From Methanocella sp. PtaU1.Bin125 (GTDB lineage: Archaea; Halobacteriota; Methanocellia; Methanocellales; Methanocellaceae), in assembly GCA_002067315.1 (NCBI GenBank), contig MVRA01000061.1, positions 1-55,432 of the forward strand: a stretch of DNA of 55,432 nt, in the 5' to 3' direction. Positions 8,533 to 15,984 of the stretch are shown here, piece by piece. Numbering within the stretch: position 1 is the stretch's first letter; each line of letters opens with the position of its first letter. The position numbers and the translations under genes were made by a program. Under the pieces are notes generated by a model. It searched no databases. It was not told the origin of the DNA and worked only from the letters and a program-made list of their open reading frames with translations.

Positions 8533-8653
8533 ATGATTCTATATATATTTGAGAATCATCCGCCGACAGATAAAAATAATACAGATGCCTCGACAGATCG
8601 GCAAATATTAAAATGATCGTTCGTTATAGACTAACTATATAGAATATATAGTT
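8533..8653. promoter_or_regulatory. Two palindromes between pyrC and the phosphate transporter
   Basis: Two inverted repeats lie in the divergent promoter region. One is ATGATTCT (8533-8540) and AGAATCAT (8552-8559), flanking ATATATATTTG. The other is AACTATATA (8633-8641) and TATATAGTT (8645-8653), around GAA. Both contain or adjoin TATA-like runs, so a repressor bound there would block the transcription pre-initiation complex. The regulator is unknown; a phosphate or pyrimidine regulator would fit the neighbours. Confidence 0.45.
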
Positions 8654-8726
8654 ATATATAGCAAGCGTTATGCCGGATTAAGGGTTCATAGATTCCCGGA
8701 TAAACAGGATTTCTGGAGGCTGGTGG

Positions 8727-9731
8727 ATGGACCCGTTCGTTCTGATGATCATCGCGATTCTGGTGGCGCTGGCGTTCGACGTAATGAACGGCTTCCACGA
8801 CACGGCCAATTCCGTGGCCACCGTCATATACACCAAGGCGCTGCCGCCACAGGTGGCCATCGGCATCGCGTCGATCATGAACATCGTCGGGCCGTTCCTC
8901 CTCGGGACGGCCGTCGCCAAAGTCATCGCTTCCAGCATCATCCCCACCGAAGTCCTTTCTATCGAAATTGTCATGGCCGCCCTCATGGGCGCGATCATCT
9001 GGGACCTGATCACCTGGTGGTACGGGCTCCCGGTCAGCTCTTCCCACGCGCTGATCGGCGGCCTCGTCGGCAGCGGGCTCATCGCGGTCGGGCTTAGCGG
9101 CATCAAGTGGTCGGGGCTGACCAACGTGGTCCTGGCGCTGTTCATATCGCCGATCGTGGGCATCATCCTCGGCATGGTCGTCATGTTCCTGGTCGGCCGG
9201 TACGTGATTACGAGGCTCGGCGCGGCCCGGAGCAACTCCATTTTTAAGAAGATACAGATCCTCTCGTCCGCGTGCGTCAGCCTGACGCACGGCTCGAACG
9301 ACGCGCAGAAGACCATGGGTATCGTGGCCATGTTCGTGGCCGTCACCTACGGCTACGACAAGATCGTCATCGAGCCATGGATGGTGCTCGCATGCGCGCT
9401 GGCCATCGGCCTCGGCACGGCCCTGGGCGGCTGGCGCATCATCCGGACGCTGGGCGAGAAGATCGGCAAGGAAGAGCTATCCCCGTCGCAGGGCTTCGCC
9501 GCTGAAACCGGTACAGCCATCACCATTGCGATCGGCTCTCATGTAGGAGCACCTATAAGTACCACCCACGTATTATCATCTAGCGTAGTCGGCACTGTAA
9601 TGATCGGTGGTATCGGCGTCCTCAACAAGAATGTCGTGATGAACATCCTCATGGCATGGGGGCTCACCATACCGGTCTCCGCCGTTGCAGCTGCCATCTC
9701 ATACCTCGCGTTAACGCTGGTGGGAATATGA
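8727..9731 (+). CDS. PiT-family inorganic phosphate transporter
   Basis: A 334-residue multi-spanning membrane protein of the PiT family, which imports phosphate driven by H+ or Na+. The duplicated family signature is present: DVMNGFHDTANSVAT near residue 20 and SLTHGSNDAQKTMG near residue 190; LPVSSSHALIGG and AAETGTAITIAIGSHVGAPISTTH are further conserved substrate and membrane segments. About 8-10 transmembrane helices are expected. GGAGG lies about 9 nt before the ATG. Its TGA overlaps the ATG of the PhoU-like gene (ATGA), so the two are translationally coupled. Confidence 0.93.
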   Translation: MDPFVLMIIAILVALAFDVMNGFHDTANSVATVIYTKALPPQVAIGIASIMNIVGPFLLGTAVAKVIASSIIPTEVLSIEIVMAALMGAIIWDLITWWYGLPVSSSHALIGGLVGSGLIAVGLSGIKWSGLTNVVLALFISPIVGIILGMVVMFLVGRYVITRLGAARSNSIFKKIQILSSACVSLTHGSNDAQKTMGIVAMFVAVTYGYDKIVIEPWMVLACALAIGLGTALGGWRIIRTLGEKIGKEELSPSQGFAAETGTAITIAIGSHVGAPISTTHVLSSSVVGTVMIGGIGVLNKNVVMNILMAWGLTIPVSAVAAAISYLALTLVGI

Positions 9732-10417
9732 CAGACCCTCTACGATCGATAATGAATCTCTTCGCCAAGTCCCCCTTCAAGCCGCTGACGGAGCATGCCG
9801 TAAAGGTCAAGGTCACCGTGGAGAAGATGGACGAAGCGGTGAAGGCGTATATCGAAGGCGCGGAGCCGGCAAAGATCAAAGAGTATTACCTCCAGATCAG
9901 CCAGCTCGAGCACGACGCGGACACGGTGAAGGATACTATCCGCATGCAGCTCCCGTCAACGTTGCTCATGCCGGTGGACCGGACGGACATCCTCACCTTC
10001 CTGAAGCAGGAGGACGACGTCGCCAACAGCGCGGAGATGGTCGCGGAGATCCTCACTATCCGGCCGATAAGGCTGCCGCCCCTGGTGAAAGAGCAGATCG
10101 TAAAGCTGGAGGCCGCGGTCATCGCGACAGTGAACGAACACCTGCAGGCGGTCGACAAGATCGTCGACCTCCTCGACTCGTCCTTCTCCTCGAAGCGTGT
10201 ACGCGAGGTGCAGGAGATCATCGGCAAGGTGGACACCAGGAAGCACGAGGTCGACATTATCCGGCGCAAGGCCATGAAAACCGTCTACGAGCACGAGGCC
10301 GAACTGGGCGCGGTCAACATCATGATCCTGATCGAGCTGATCGAGGAGCTGTCCTGGGTCGCCGGCCACGCCGAAAACTCGTCCGACCGGCTGCGGATGA
10401 TTACCGCCAAGCGCTGA
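9728..10417 (+). CDS. DUF47 / PhoU-like phosphate transport accessory protein
   Basis: A 229-residue all-helical protein of the DUF47 (TIGR00153) family, the PhoU-like partner usually encoded beside PiT transporters and thought to regulate phosphate uptake. Visible family features are the repeated acidic helix motifs, such as ISQLEHDADTVKDTIR and LKQEDDVANSAEMVAE, that bind metal clusters in PhoU. The true start is the ATG at 9728, which overlaps the transporter stop; the frame is open upstream, but that part is transporter sequence read in another frame. The family link is strong; the exact regulatory mechanism is inference. Confidence 0.9.
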   Translation: MTDPLRSIMNLFAKSPFKPLTEHAVKVKVTVEKMDEAVKAYIEGAEPAKIKEYYLQISQLEHDADTVKDTIRMQLPSTLLMPVDRTDILTFLKQEDDVANSAEMVAEILTIRPIRLPPLVKEQIVKLEAAVIATVNEHLQAVDKIVDLLDSSFSSKRVREVQEIIGKVDTRKHEVDIIRRKAMKTVYEHEAELGAVNIMILIELIEELSWVAGHAENSSDRLRMITAKR

Positions 10418-10421
10418 TCCA

Positions 10422-10654
10422 GGGCGCCAAGGGTCCAAGAGAAGAGGCCAAGACGCCACTGTAGAAAATATGAGACGCCAAGGCGCCAAGTGTTTTTTTT
10501 AATTTTAAGGCGCCAAGCTACAAAGATAAAGCATATGCTCTTTATAACAATAGGCTTGGACCCCTGGCATCTTGAACAAAAAATTCACTTGGACCCTTGG
10601 CGCCTCTTAGTTTCTACAGTGGTCTTGGCGGCTCATCTTGGACCCTTGGCGGCC
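10422..10654. repeat. Imperfect long inverted repeat of GCCAAG units
   Basis: A roughly 67-nt arm at 10422-10491 pairs imperfectly with an inverted arm at 10588-10654 across a 95-nt spacer. The arms consist of short units such as gcgccaagggtccaag and gccaagacgccactgtagaaa, the second recurring inverted as tttctacagtggtcttggc. It lies between the 3' ends of the PhoU-like and AMMECR1 genes, which converge here, so as RNA it would form a big hairpin able to terminate both transcripts. Other elements of the same style are at 15.7, 21.0, 24.5 and 28.7 kb. Confidence 0.8.
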
Positions 10655-10658
10655 TGGC

Positions 10659-11279
10659 TTATTTGCGGACTTCGCACCGGTCAAGGGCGGCGTCGATCTG
10701 CAGCTCGATCACGTCGCCGCGGGGCTCTTTTTCTGCGAATATCTGGCCGGTGAAGGTATACACGTTCGTCCGGTCGTCGACCCACATGTCGGGCAACAGC
10801 CCGGCCTTCATGCACGCGCCTTCCAGGAACTCCTCCGGCCCCCACCGCTGCTCGACGGGCACCTGGGGGAGCAACAGGCCACGGTACAGCCCGCGCTCGA
10901 TGATCAGGCCGTCGCGCCCGATCCTGATGCTCTTCGGGCGATCGGCGGGCTTCACCCGTAACAGCTCAGGCTCGGACAACACGGTCACCTCGAGTTCGAT
11001 GTCACCCATCTCCGCTGTCCTGACGCGCGGGAACCGGGGGTCCTGGGTGGCCGCCTGGACGGCCGCGTCGACGACCGCTTTCCCTAAGGGCAGGTCGGGA
11101 TAAGGATAGCCGATGCAGCCCCGCAGGTCGCCCATCATCTTCAGCGTCACGAATACGCCGCCGGGCTCATCGAAGGCCGGAGGGAGGCCGACATCAGGGA
11201 CCTTATTGGTCTTCAGGTACGCCTCGATGACCTTACGGGCCGTTTTTACCGCGATGGTTCCTTCCTCCAGGCTGAGCAT
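10659..11279 (-). CDS. AMMECR1 domain protein
   Basis: A 206-residue AMMECR1 (TIGR00296) protein. The invariant LRGCIGYP-type motif is present at about 53-60 (DLRGCIGYPYP), with FVTLK before it and QDPRFP after it, as in the crystal-structure family from archaea. AMMECR1 proteins are found in all archaea and eukaryotes; the biochemical role is not established, though a link to Memo and radical-SAM proteins is often seen. Neither partner is here. The length is standard, and the start MLSLEEGTIAVKTAR is typical. Confidence 0.9.
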   Translation of the reverse strand: MLSLEEGTIAVKTARKVIEAYLKTNKVPDVGLPPAFDEPGGVFVTLKMMGDLRGCIGYPYPDLPLGKAVVDAAVQAATQDPRFPRVRTAEMGDIELEVTVLSEPELLRVKPADRPKSIRIGRDGLIIERGLYRGLLLPQVPVEQRWGPEEFLEGACMKAGLLPDMWVDDRTNVYTFTGQIFAEKEPRGDVIELQIDAALDRCEVRK

Positions 11280-11415
11280 GATCTCATGTACGTGCTACCG
11301 CGTGAAAAATGTACTGATTGCCCGCCTCCTTTAACCATACAGCAGTCGGACAGTTACCCGCGCGCGTGTACCGGGGAGGCTGGCGTGTCACCGACAGGGA
11401 GCGACTGCAGCAATA

Positions 11416-11427
11416 TTTATATATAAA
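11416..11427 (+). promoter_or_regulatory. TATA box for RNase P RNA
   Basis: TTTATATATAAA is centred about 30 bp before the first paired base of the RNase P RNA. This is the usual archaeal distance from TATA box to transcription start and indicates that the RNA has its own strong promoter. Confidence 0.7.
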
Positions 11428-11451
11428 CTCCGGACATGTATAACCAGAAAT

Positions 11452-11799
11452 TAAGACCGTGAGAGAGGAGGGACGGCCGCCGCCGTTGACCGGCACGAAG
11501 GTGCCTCAGGTCAATGGTGAGGAAAGTCCCCCCACCGCCTGGACACACAAATGTCTGCAAGGGCATACGGCGAGAGTCGTGGCAATGTCACAGAAACGCT
11601 ACGGCCGCGCGTCAATGCGATGATTCGGCGACGATGAGGTCGCGCGCAGGCCGATGAAACGGTCAATCCTTGTGGGTGCAAGCTGAAGCGGGCCTGTTCG
11701 GGAAGTCCAGTCCCGGCCCCGGTTATAGCGCATAGATGAATGCCGTCGGCCTTCGGGCCATGAACACAAGGGGGCTTACTATCCCCACTCACGGTCTTA
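11452..11799 (+). ncRNA. rnpB: RNase P RNA (archaeal type A)
   Basis: This is the catalytic RNA that matures tRNA 5' ends. The outer helix P1 closes the element: AAGACCGTGAG at the left end pairs with CTCACGGTCTT at 11788-11798. Conserved region I is visible as GAGGAAAGTCC (11519-11529), conserved region IV as ACAGAAA (11590-11596), and a CR-V-like GGGGGCTTACT stretch lies near 11770-11780. The length, about 347 nt, fits archaeal type A RNAs. It sits just upstream of the KaiC/GTPase operon and carries its own TATA box. Confidence 0.93.
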
Positions 11800-11902
11800 T
11801 AAAATAAGGTTGTTCGACCGTCTGGCGAACGATCATTTTTATACAAAATTGAGTAAGTTATATCACTATTGCTGCTTACCTACAGTATGGTCGACGGATG
11901 CT

Positions 11903-12589
11903 ATGCGCAGGTATAATCTGGGCTTGAAAGAGCTTGACGAGGAGATCGGCGGCATCAGAAGCGGGGCCAATATCTTGCTCATCGGCCCTGCCATGTCCGG
12001 CAAGAATGCGGTGCTCAACAGCATCATGTCCTGTGGCCTGCAGAACGGCGAGGCCATCGTGCTGGTCGAGACACGCGTCCCGGGAGCCGAGGCGCTCGAG
12101 AAGCTCGATCTTCACGGATCGTCTCACATCGGCGTCGTCGACTGCGTTGCCCGGACGCTGGGCGTCAACGCGAAAGACACGCCCAGCATCAGGCACGTGT
12201 CCAGTCCCGTCGACCTGACGGGCGTCGGGGTGCGGGTGAGCCAGCTCATGGAGGACTTCGGCCGGGTGAACGGCGGCGAGGCGCGGCTGTGCGTCGACTC
12301 GGTCTCGACCATGCTGATGTATTCGAACCTCCAGGTCGTGTTCCGTTTCCTGCACGTCATGGCCGGCCGGGTCGCCCTGCAGGGCGACCTCGGCATATAC
12401 GTGGTGGACGAAGGCATGCATGACAGTCAGACCATCGCCACGCTGAAACAGCTTTTTAACGCGGTGCTACAGGTGAAGGTCGAGGACGACCGCACATACA
12501 TCAGGGCTGTCGGGCTAACGCCGCGCCCGACCTCGTGGCTGGAGTACGAGATCGTCGGCCAGGCGGCCGCGATCAGGAAGTCGTCATGA
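11903..12589 (+). CDS. KaiC-like RecA-superfamily ATPase
   Basis: A 228-residue single-domain protein of the KaiC/RadA-like ATPase group. The opening NLGLKELDEEIGGIRSGANILLIGPAMSGKNAVL is the KaiC family pattern (x-G-hydrophobic-ELD-x-x-x-GG-x-x-x-G). The P-loop at 28-35, GPAMSGKN, has Asn where Ser/Thr normally coordinates magnesium, so ATP hydrolysis may be altered. A Walker B-like strand is seen in GEARLCVDSVSTML. I choose the ATG at 11903 because the family begins there; the frame is open to 11810 without a homologous extension. Its stop overlaps the next gene's start (ATGA). KaiC-like proteins act as molecular switches in archaeal motility and signalling. Confidence 0.8.
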   Translation: MRRYNLGLKELDEEIGGIRSGANILLIGPAMSGKNAVLNSIMSCGLQNGEAIVLVETRVPGAEALEKLDLHGSSHIGVVDCVARTLGVNAKDTPSIRHVSSPVDLTGVGVRVSQLMEDFGRVNGGEARLCVDSVSTMLMYSNLQVVFRFLHVMAGRVALQGDLGIYVVDEGMHDSQTIATLKQLFNAVLQVKVEDDRTYIRAVGLTPRPTSWLEYEIVGQAAAIRKSS

Positions 12590-13782
12590 TCAAGACGGGC
12601 ATTGCCACGCTGGACGAGCAGCTGAAAGGCGGGATACCGATCGGCAAGACCCTCGTCTACTTCGTCGCCCCCGGCGTCAACGGCGACGTGTTTACCCTCC
12701 AGGCGGTCTACTCGGACCTGGTCGAGAACGGAGTCTGCTATTACGTGACCAGCAACTGCGCCCCGGACGTCGTGCGGACCGGTTTCCGGGAATACGGCTG
12801 GGACCTGACGCCCCACGCGGCCCGGTTCGCCATCGTGGACGGCTATTCGGGGCAGCTCGGTGTCCCCTCGCAGGAGACCTTCGTGGTCGACGACCCGGAG
12901 AGCATCGCTTCGGTGGACCGGACGATCATGGCGATCATCGAGACGCTGTCGCCGGGAGACATGATCGTCTTCTCGTCGCTGGCGACGATCTTCGACAAGT
13001 GCCGGAACGAGAGCACCGGGCAGTCCATCCTCGACTACGTGAGGAAATGGAACAAGATGGCCGTGCTGAACGGCGGTGTCGTACTCTACAGCTTCGCTGA
13101 CCGGGGCTATGACCGGGAGCTGACTGACCAGATCAAGAACGGCTTGTGCAACGCTTCCATCCTGGTCGGCGGCGTGGGCGGCGGGCACATCTACGGAGAC
13201 TATTTCAAGCTGCACACCTGCGACTGGGCCCGGCCCCCGGAATGGCCCACGCCCTACAAGGTCATCAAGCCGGGCGGAGTCAGGGTATACATCCCGAAAA
13301 TTCTGGTCACGGGCCCGAAGGGCTCCGGCAAGTCGACCTTCGTCCGGACGGCGTCACTCCTCTCGTCAGGTAAGGCGGTCTCCGTCGACCGGGCCGGGAC
13401 CACGGTGGCGCTCGACTACGCGAACGTCACGCTGCAGGGCTTTACCATCGACATTTTCGGCACCCCGGGACAGGCGCGGTTCAACCCGATCCTGAAGACG
13501 CTCGCCAGGGACGCGATCGGCGTCGTGCTGGTCGTGGACTCGACGGACGCCCGGAGCTTCGACCGGGCCGTGGAGATCCTCAAGATTACCTGCGGGAAGA
13601 AGACGCCCTACGTCGTGGCCGCGAACAAGCAGGACCTCCAGGGCGCCATGGACCCGGAGACCGTCCATAAAAAGCTCGAGATGCCCGGGGACGTACCCGT
13701 GCTCGGCACCTGTGCCCTCGACCCGGCCAGCGTGGTGGAGACACTGGAAGAGATCGTCCGGAAGATCGTGGAGGTGCGCTAG
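12586..13782 (+). CDS. KaiC-like domain fused to a Ras/MglA-like small GTPase
   Basis: A 398-residue fusion. Residues 1-230 repeat the KaiC-like fold of the preceding gene (TGIATLDEQLKGGIPIGKTL), but the P-loop position (about 28-36, APGVNGDVF) has lost the GK-S/T signature, so this half is probably inactive as an ATPase. Residues 237-398 are a complete small GTPase: G1 GPKGSGKST (243-251), an SVDRAGTT switch I region (266-273), G3 DIFGTPGQ (289-296) and G4 NKQD (347-350). The TTVALDY...LFGTPGQ style resembles the MglA/CvnD group of bacterial GTPases, whose partners are Roadblock proteins, and a Roadblock gene follows directly. The start at 12586 overlaps the previous stop. Confidence 0.85.
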   Translation: MIKTGIATLDEQLKGGIPIGKTLVYFVAPGVNGDVFTLQAVYSDLVENGVCYYVTSNCAPDVVRTGFREYGWDLTPHAARFAIVDGYSGQLGVPSQETFVVDDPESIASVDRTIMAIIETLSPGDMIVFSSLATIFDKCRNESTGQSILDYVRKWNKMAVLNGGVVLYSFADRGYDRELTDQIKNGLCNASILVGGVGGGHIYGDYFKLHTCDWARPPEWPTPYKVIKPGGVRVYIPKILVTGPKGSGKSTFVRTASLLSSGKAVSVDRAGTTVALDYANVTLQGFTIDIFGTPGQARFNPILKTLARDAIGVVLVVDSTDARSFDRAVEILKITCGKKTPYVVAANKQDLQGAMDPETVHKKLEMPGDVPVLGTCALDPASVVETLEEIVRKIVEVR

Positions 13783-14157
13783 ATGCCCGTCACTGAGCTG
13801 GACCAGGTGCTGGCCGACATGAGGCGGGCCGGTGGCATCCGGGCCATCGCCATCGTGTCCCGCGACGGCATCCTGATCGCCTCGGACATGCCCGCGGAAA
13901 TCCATCCCGAGACCTTCGCCGCAATGTCCGCCATCATACTGGGCGCGGCCGAAACGGCGGCGCTGGAGATCAACACCCCGGCTCCCGATCGCATCATTGT
14001 GGAGACCGACGAGGGCCGGCTGGTCGTGTCAGGGGCCGGCGAGCGGATGATGCTGGTCGCGCTGGCAGAAGCGCAGGCGGGCCTGGGGCACGTGATCGTC
14101 GAGATGAGCCGCGCTGTAGACCGGATCAAAGAGCTCTTCGGTGAATCTCCTGGATAA
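13783..14157 (+). CDS. Roadblock/LC7 domain protein
   Basis: A 124-residue Roadblock/LC7 protein. The pattern is typical: an N-terminal helix (ELDQVLADMRRAGGIRAIAIVSRDGILIAS), a central helix rich in Ala (AAMSAIILGAAETAAL), the strand RIIVETDEGRLVVSGAGERMMLVAL and a C-terminal helix. Such proteins dimerise and bind Ras-like GTPases, often as activating proteins or platforms (MglB for MglA). GGAGGTG lies 6 nt before the ATG, inside the end of the GTPase gene, so expression is coupled. Its likely partner is the GTPase domain encoded just upstream; that pairing is inferred from gene order. Confidence 0.88.
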   Translation: MPVTELDQVLADMRRAGGIRAIAIVSRDGILIASDMPAEIHPETFAAMSAIILGAAETAALEINTPAPDRIIVETDEGRLVVSGAGERMMLVALAEAQAGLGHVIVEMSRAVDRIKELFGESPG

Positions 14158-14368
14158 ACATTCCTTGAAGGTCAGGAACTGTCCGCGGAGCTATCGGCTG
14201 CCTCGCGCGCGCACGCGAGACCGGGCCGGAAGAGCCCTTTATCGAAGGCCCGGCATGTCACGCGTCCCACGGGGCTCTGCGTGCCACGCGGGACGATGGC
14301 CCGGTTTAAAACCGTTTAGAGATGACTGCTAAAAAGATACCTGACGCCGTCGATGCTCGCGGTTATTA

Positions 14369-14815
14369 TCAGCGGCGTTTTCCTTGTGGAGCGCCGCGGC
14401 CTTTTTGTCCTTTAAACCCTTGCGGTCTGCCGCCTGCGTTCTTCGGCGCGCCCTGGCGGGGTGGCGTCCGCCTCCGGGCGTTCTGTGCGGCAGGCCCGGG
14501 AGACGCGCCCCTCCGGGTCTCCTGTACGACAGGCCGGGAAGGCGAGCGCACCGCAGGAAGCTTCTTCTGGCTGCGTGCCAGCGTCTCCTTGGTGCGGAGC
14601 GGCACGAAAGGCGCCTTGTTCAGCGTCCTCCGCCGGACCTCCCGCCTGCCGCCCTGTTCGGCATACAGCATGATGGCGGCAGCGGCGATGTCCTCCGCGT
14701 AAAACGAGTCCTCGAGCGCCTTCACGATGTCGAGGTACTCGTCGTCTACGCCTTCTTTGATCGTTTCGGTAATGCGCTGCCTGATCTCAGAAAGTTCGAT
14801 GTCTGTGATAGTCAT
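14369..14815 (-). CDS. Small protein with basic disordered tail, possibly RNA-binding
   Basis: A 148-residue protein that I do not recognise as a known family. Residues 1-55 are acidic and helical (ELSEIRQRITETIKEGVDD, then DSFYAEDIAAAAIMLYAEQ); the second helix resembles the short segment that follows the helicase core in DeaD-type RNA helicases. Residues 56-148 are a long Arg/Lys/Pro/Gly/Gln-rich tail with no hydrophobic core, suited to binding RNA. An AGGTGG sits immediately before the ATG. The codon pattern is coding-like and no helicase domain is present nearby. It could be a remnant or companion of a DEAD-box helicase. Confidence 0.6.
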   Translation of the reverse strand: MTITDIELSEIRQRITETIKEGVDDEYLDIVKALEDSFYAEDIAAAAIMLYAEQGGRREVRRRTLNKAPFVPLRTKETLARSQKKLPAVRSPSRPVVQETRRGASPGPAAQNARRRTPPRQGAPKNAGGRPQGFKGQKGRGAPQGKRR

Positions 14816-14971
14816 TCCACCTGAAATTTTTAATATGAAGGTCGGATACGATCATAAATACAGCACATATCGTTTAAAGTTAATCCCCGGCATCTCTGAC
14901 GGTTTAAAAAAAATAGTGTCGGAGAGGCGGTATACTCCTGTACGGGAGATAACGGGCAATGGCGGGTCTTT

Positions 14972-15412
14972 TCAATTGATCGGTATGCTGCTGCCCTTCT
15001 TTTTCTCGGCCTTGGGCATGGTGATCTCCAGTACGCCGTTGTTGAAGCTCGCGTGGGACTTGCTCTCGTCGACCGGCGTCGGCAGCCGGATGGCCCGGTA
15101 GAACCGCGAATAGCCCCGTTCCCGCCGCAGGTAGCCTTCGTCCTCGCGCTCTTTCGCCGTCTTCTTCTCGGCGCTGATCTCCAGTATATTGTCCTTCACG
15201 CTGACGTTGATGTCGCTCTTGTCCACGCCCGGGAGATCGGCGGTGATCACGATGTCGCTGTCCCGGTCGATGACGTCGACATAGGGGACCTGCGCCTCTC
15301 TCGGCGCGGGCATCTGCGAAGACTCGATATACTCCGGGAACTCCTCGAAGAGGCGGCTCATCCGGTATTGCATCCGTCTTAACTCGTCAATTGGATCCCA
15401 TGTGTATGGCAT
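14972..15412 (-). CDS. Hsp20 / alpha-crystallin small heat shock protein
   Basis: A 146-residue small heat shock protein, a chaperone that holds unfolded proteins as large oligomers. The alpha-crystallin domain spans about 45-135: VPYVDVIDRDSDIVITADLPGVDKSDI, then LEISAEKKTA, RRERGYSRFYRAIRLPTPVD, and the terminal NNGVLEITMPKAE. The C-terminal tail ends SSIPIN, an IxI-type anchoring motif (IPI) used in oligomer assembly. GGAGGG lies 7 nt before the start. The promoter carries a TATA box and a palindrome (separate entry), consistent with heat-shock control. Confidence 0.95.
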   Translation of the reverse strand: MPYTWDPIDELRRMQYRMSRLFEEFPEYIESSQMPAPREAQVPYVDVIDRDSDIVITADLPGVDKSDINVSVKDNILEISAEKKTAKEREDEGYLRRERGYSRFYRAIRLPTPVDESKSHASFNNGVLEITMPKAEKKKGSSIPIN

Positions 15413-15432
15413 TCGGTATCCCTCCTGACATG

Positions 15433-15473
15433 AACTAATGTTTAGTTAGTCTTTTATGTATATATAGTTAACT
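15433..15473 (-). promoter_or_regulatory. hsp20 promoter with palindrome
   Basis: On the minus strand, a TATA box (CTATATATA, about 15459-15468) precedes the hsp20 gene. Between it and the SD lies AACTAA-TGT-TTAGTT (15433-15447), an exact inverted repeat. A repressor bound there would block transcription start, as the archaeal heat-shock regulator Phr does, although the sequence is not the known Phr site. Confidence 0.45.
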
Positions 15474-15670
15474 CATACACCGCCTCGATGAGGTCGGGAG
15501 TGATAATAAATCCACTACAGGTGATGATTCGTGTACGTCCTTTTTAAAGAATCGTGCCTTTTCGGCGGCCGGCACGGACCGGCGACTATACCCTCCACTG
15601 GCGCATGCGCGCGCGTGCGCAGGGAGAGCGGACAATGGCACTGTACACCGAGGAAATGCAAGGTACAGTA

Positions 15671-15786
15671 AAAGGCCGCAGAGACCGCAGAGGTTCGCAG
15701 AGATCGCAGTTTCCCTTTTAGAAATGGCACAGCGTAAAGCTATAGAACCGCGTTCTCTGCGAACCTCTGCGGTCTCTGCGGCCTTT
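15671..15786. repeat. Perfect 33-bp inverted repeat of GCAGAG units
   Basis: A 33-bp arm (15671-15703) is repeated exactly as its reverse complement at 15754-15786, across a 50-nt spacer. The arm is itself made of 10-12-bp units around CCGCAGAG. As RNA or cruciform DNA it would form a very stable hairpin. It lies in the 570-bp gap (15413-15984) between divergent hsp20 and debranching enzyme genes; the rest of that gap holds the two promoters and no gene I can support. It has no transposase and no target-site duplication that I can see. Confidence 0.9.
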
Positions 15787-15984
15787 AACCGCGCCCTGTG
15801 TGTCCAGTCACGCAATTAAAGAATCGGAAAATACGCGATCCGGTGTACTGTTCATCCGTATAAGAATGTCTGTTGCCTTGCCGCTATCTCCGGGACATTA
15901 ATACTCTAGCATAGTGACGACGTGCCTGTCGTCGCGAGAAGTCGGCTATAGCCATAAATACATAACGACCAGAGACTCAGATCG

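Noticed and set aside
14141-14332. 63-codon frame after the Roadblock gene
   Set aside because: No SD, Arg/Pro/Cys-rich GC shadow, overlaps a cgcgcgcgcac hairpin that more likely ends the operon transcript.
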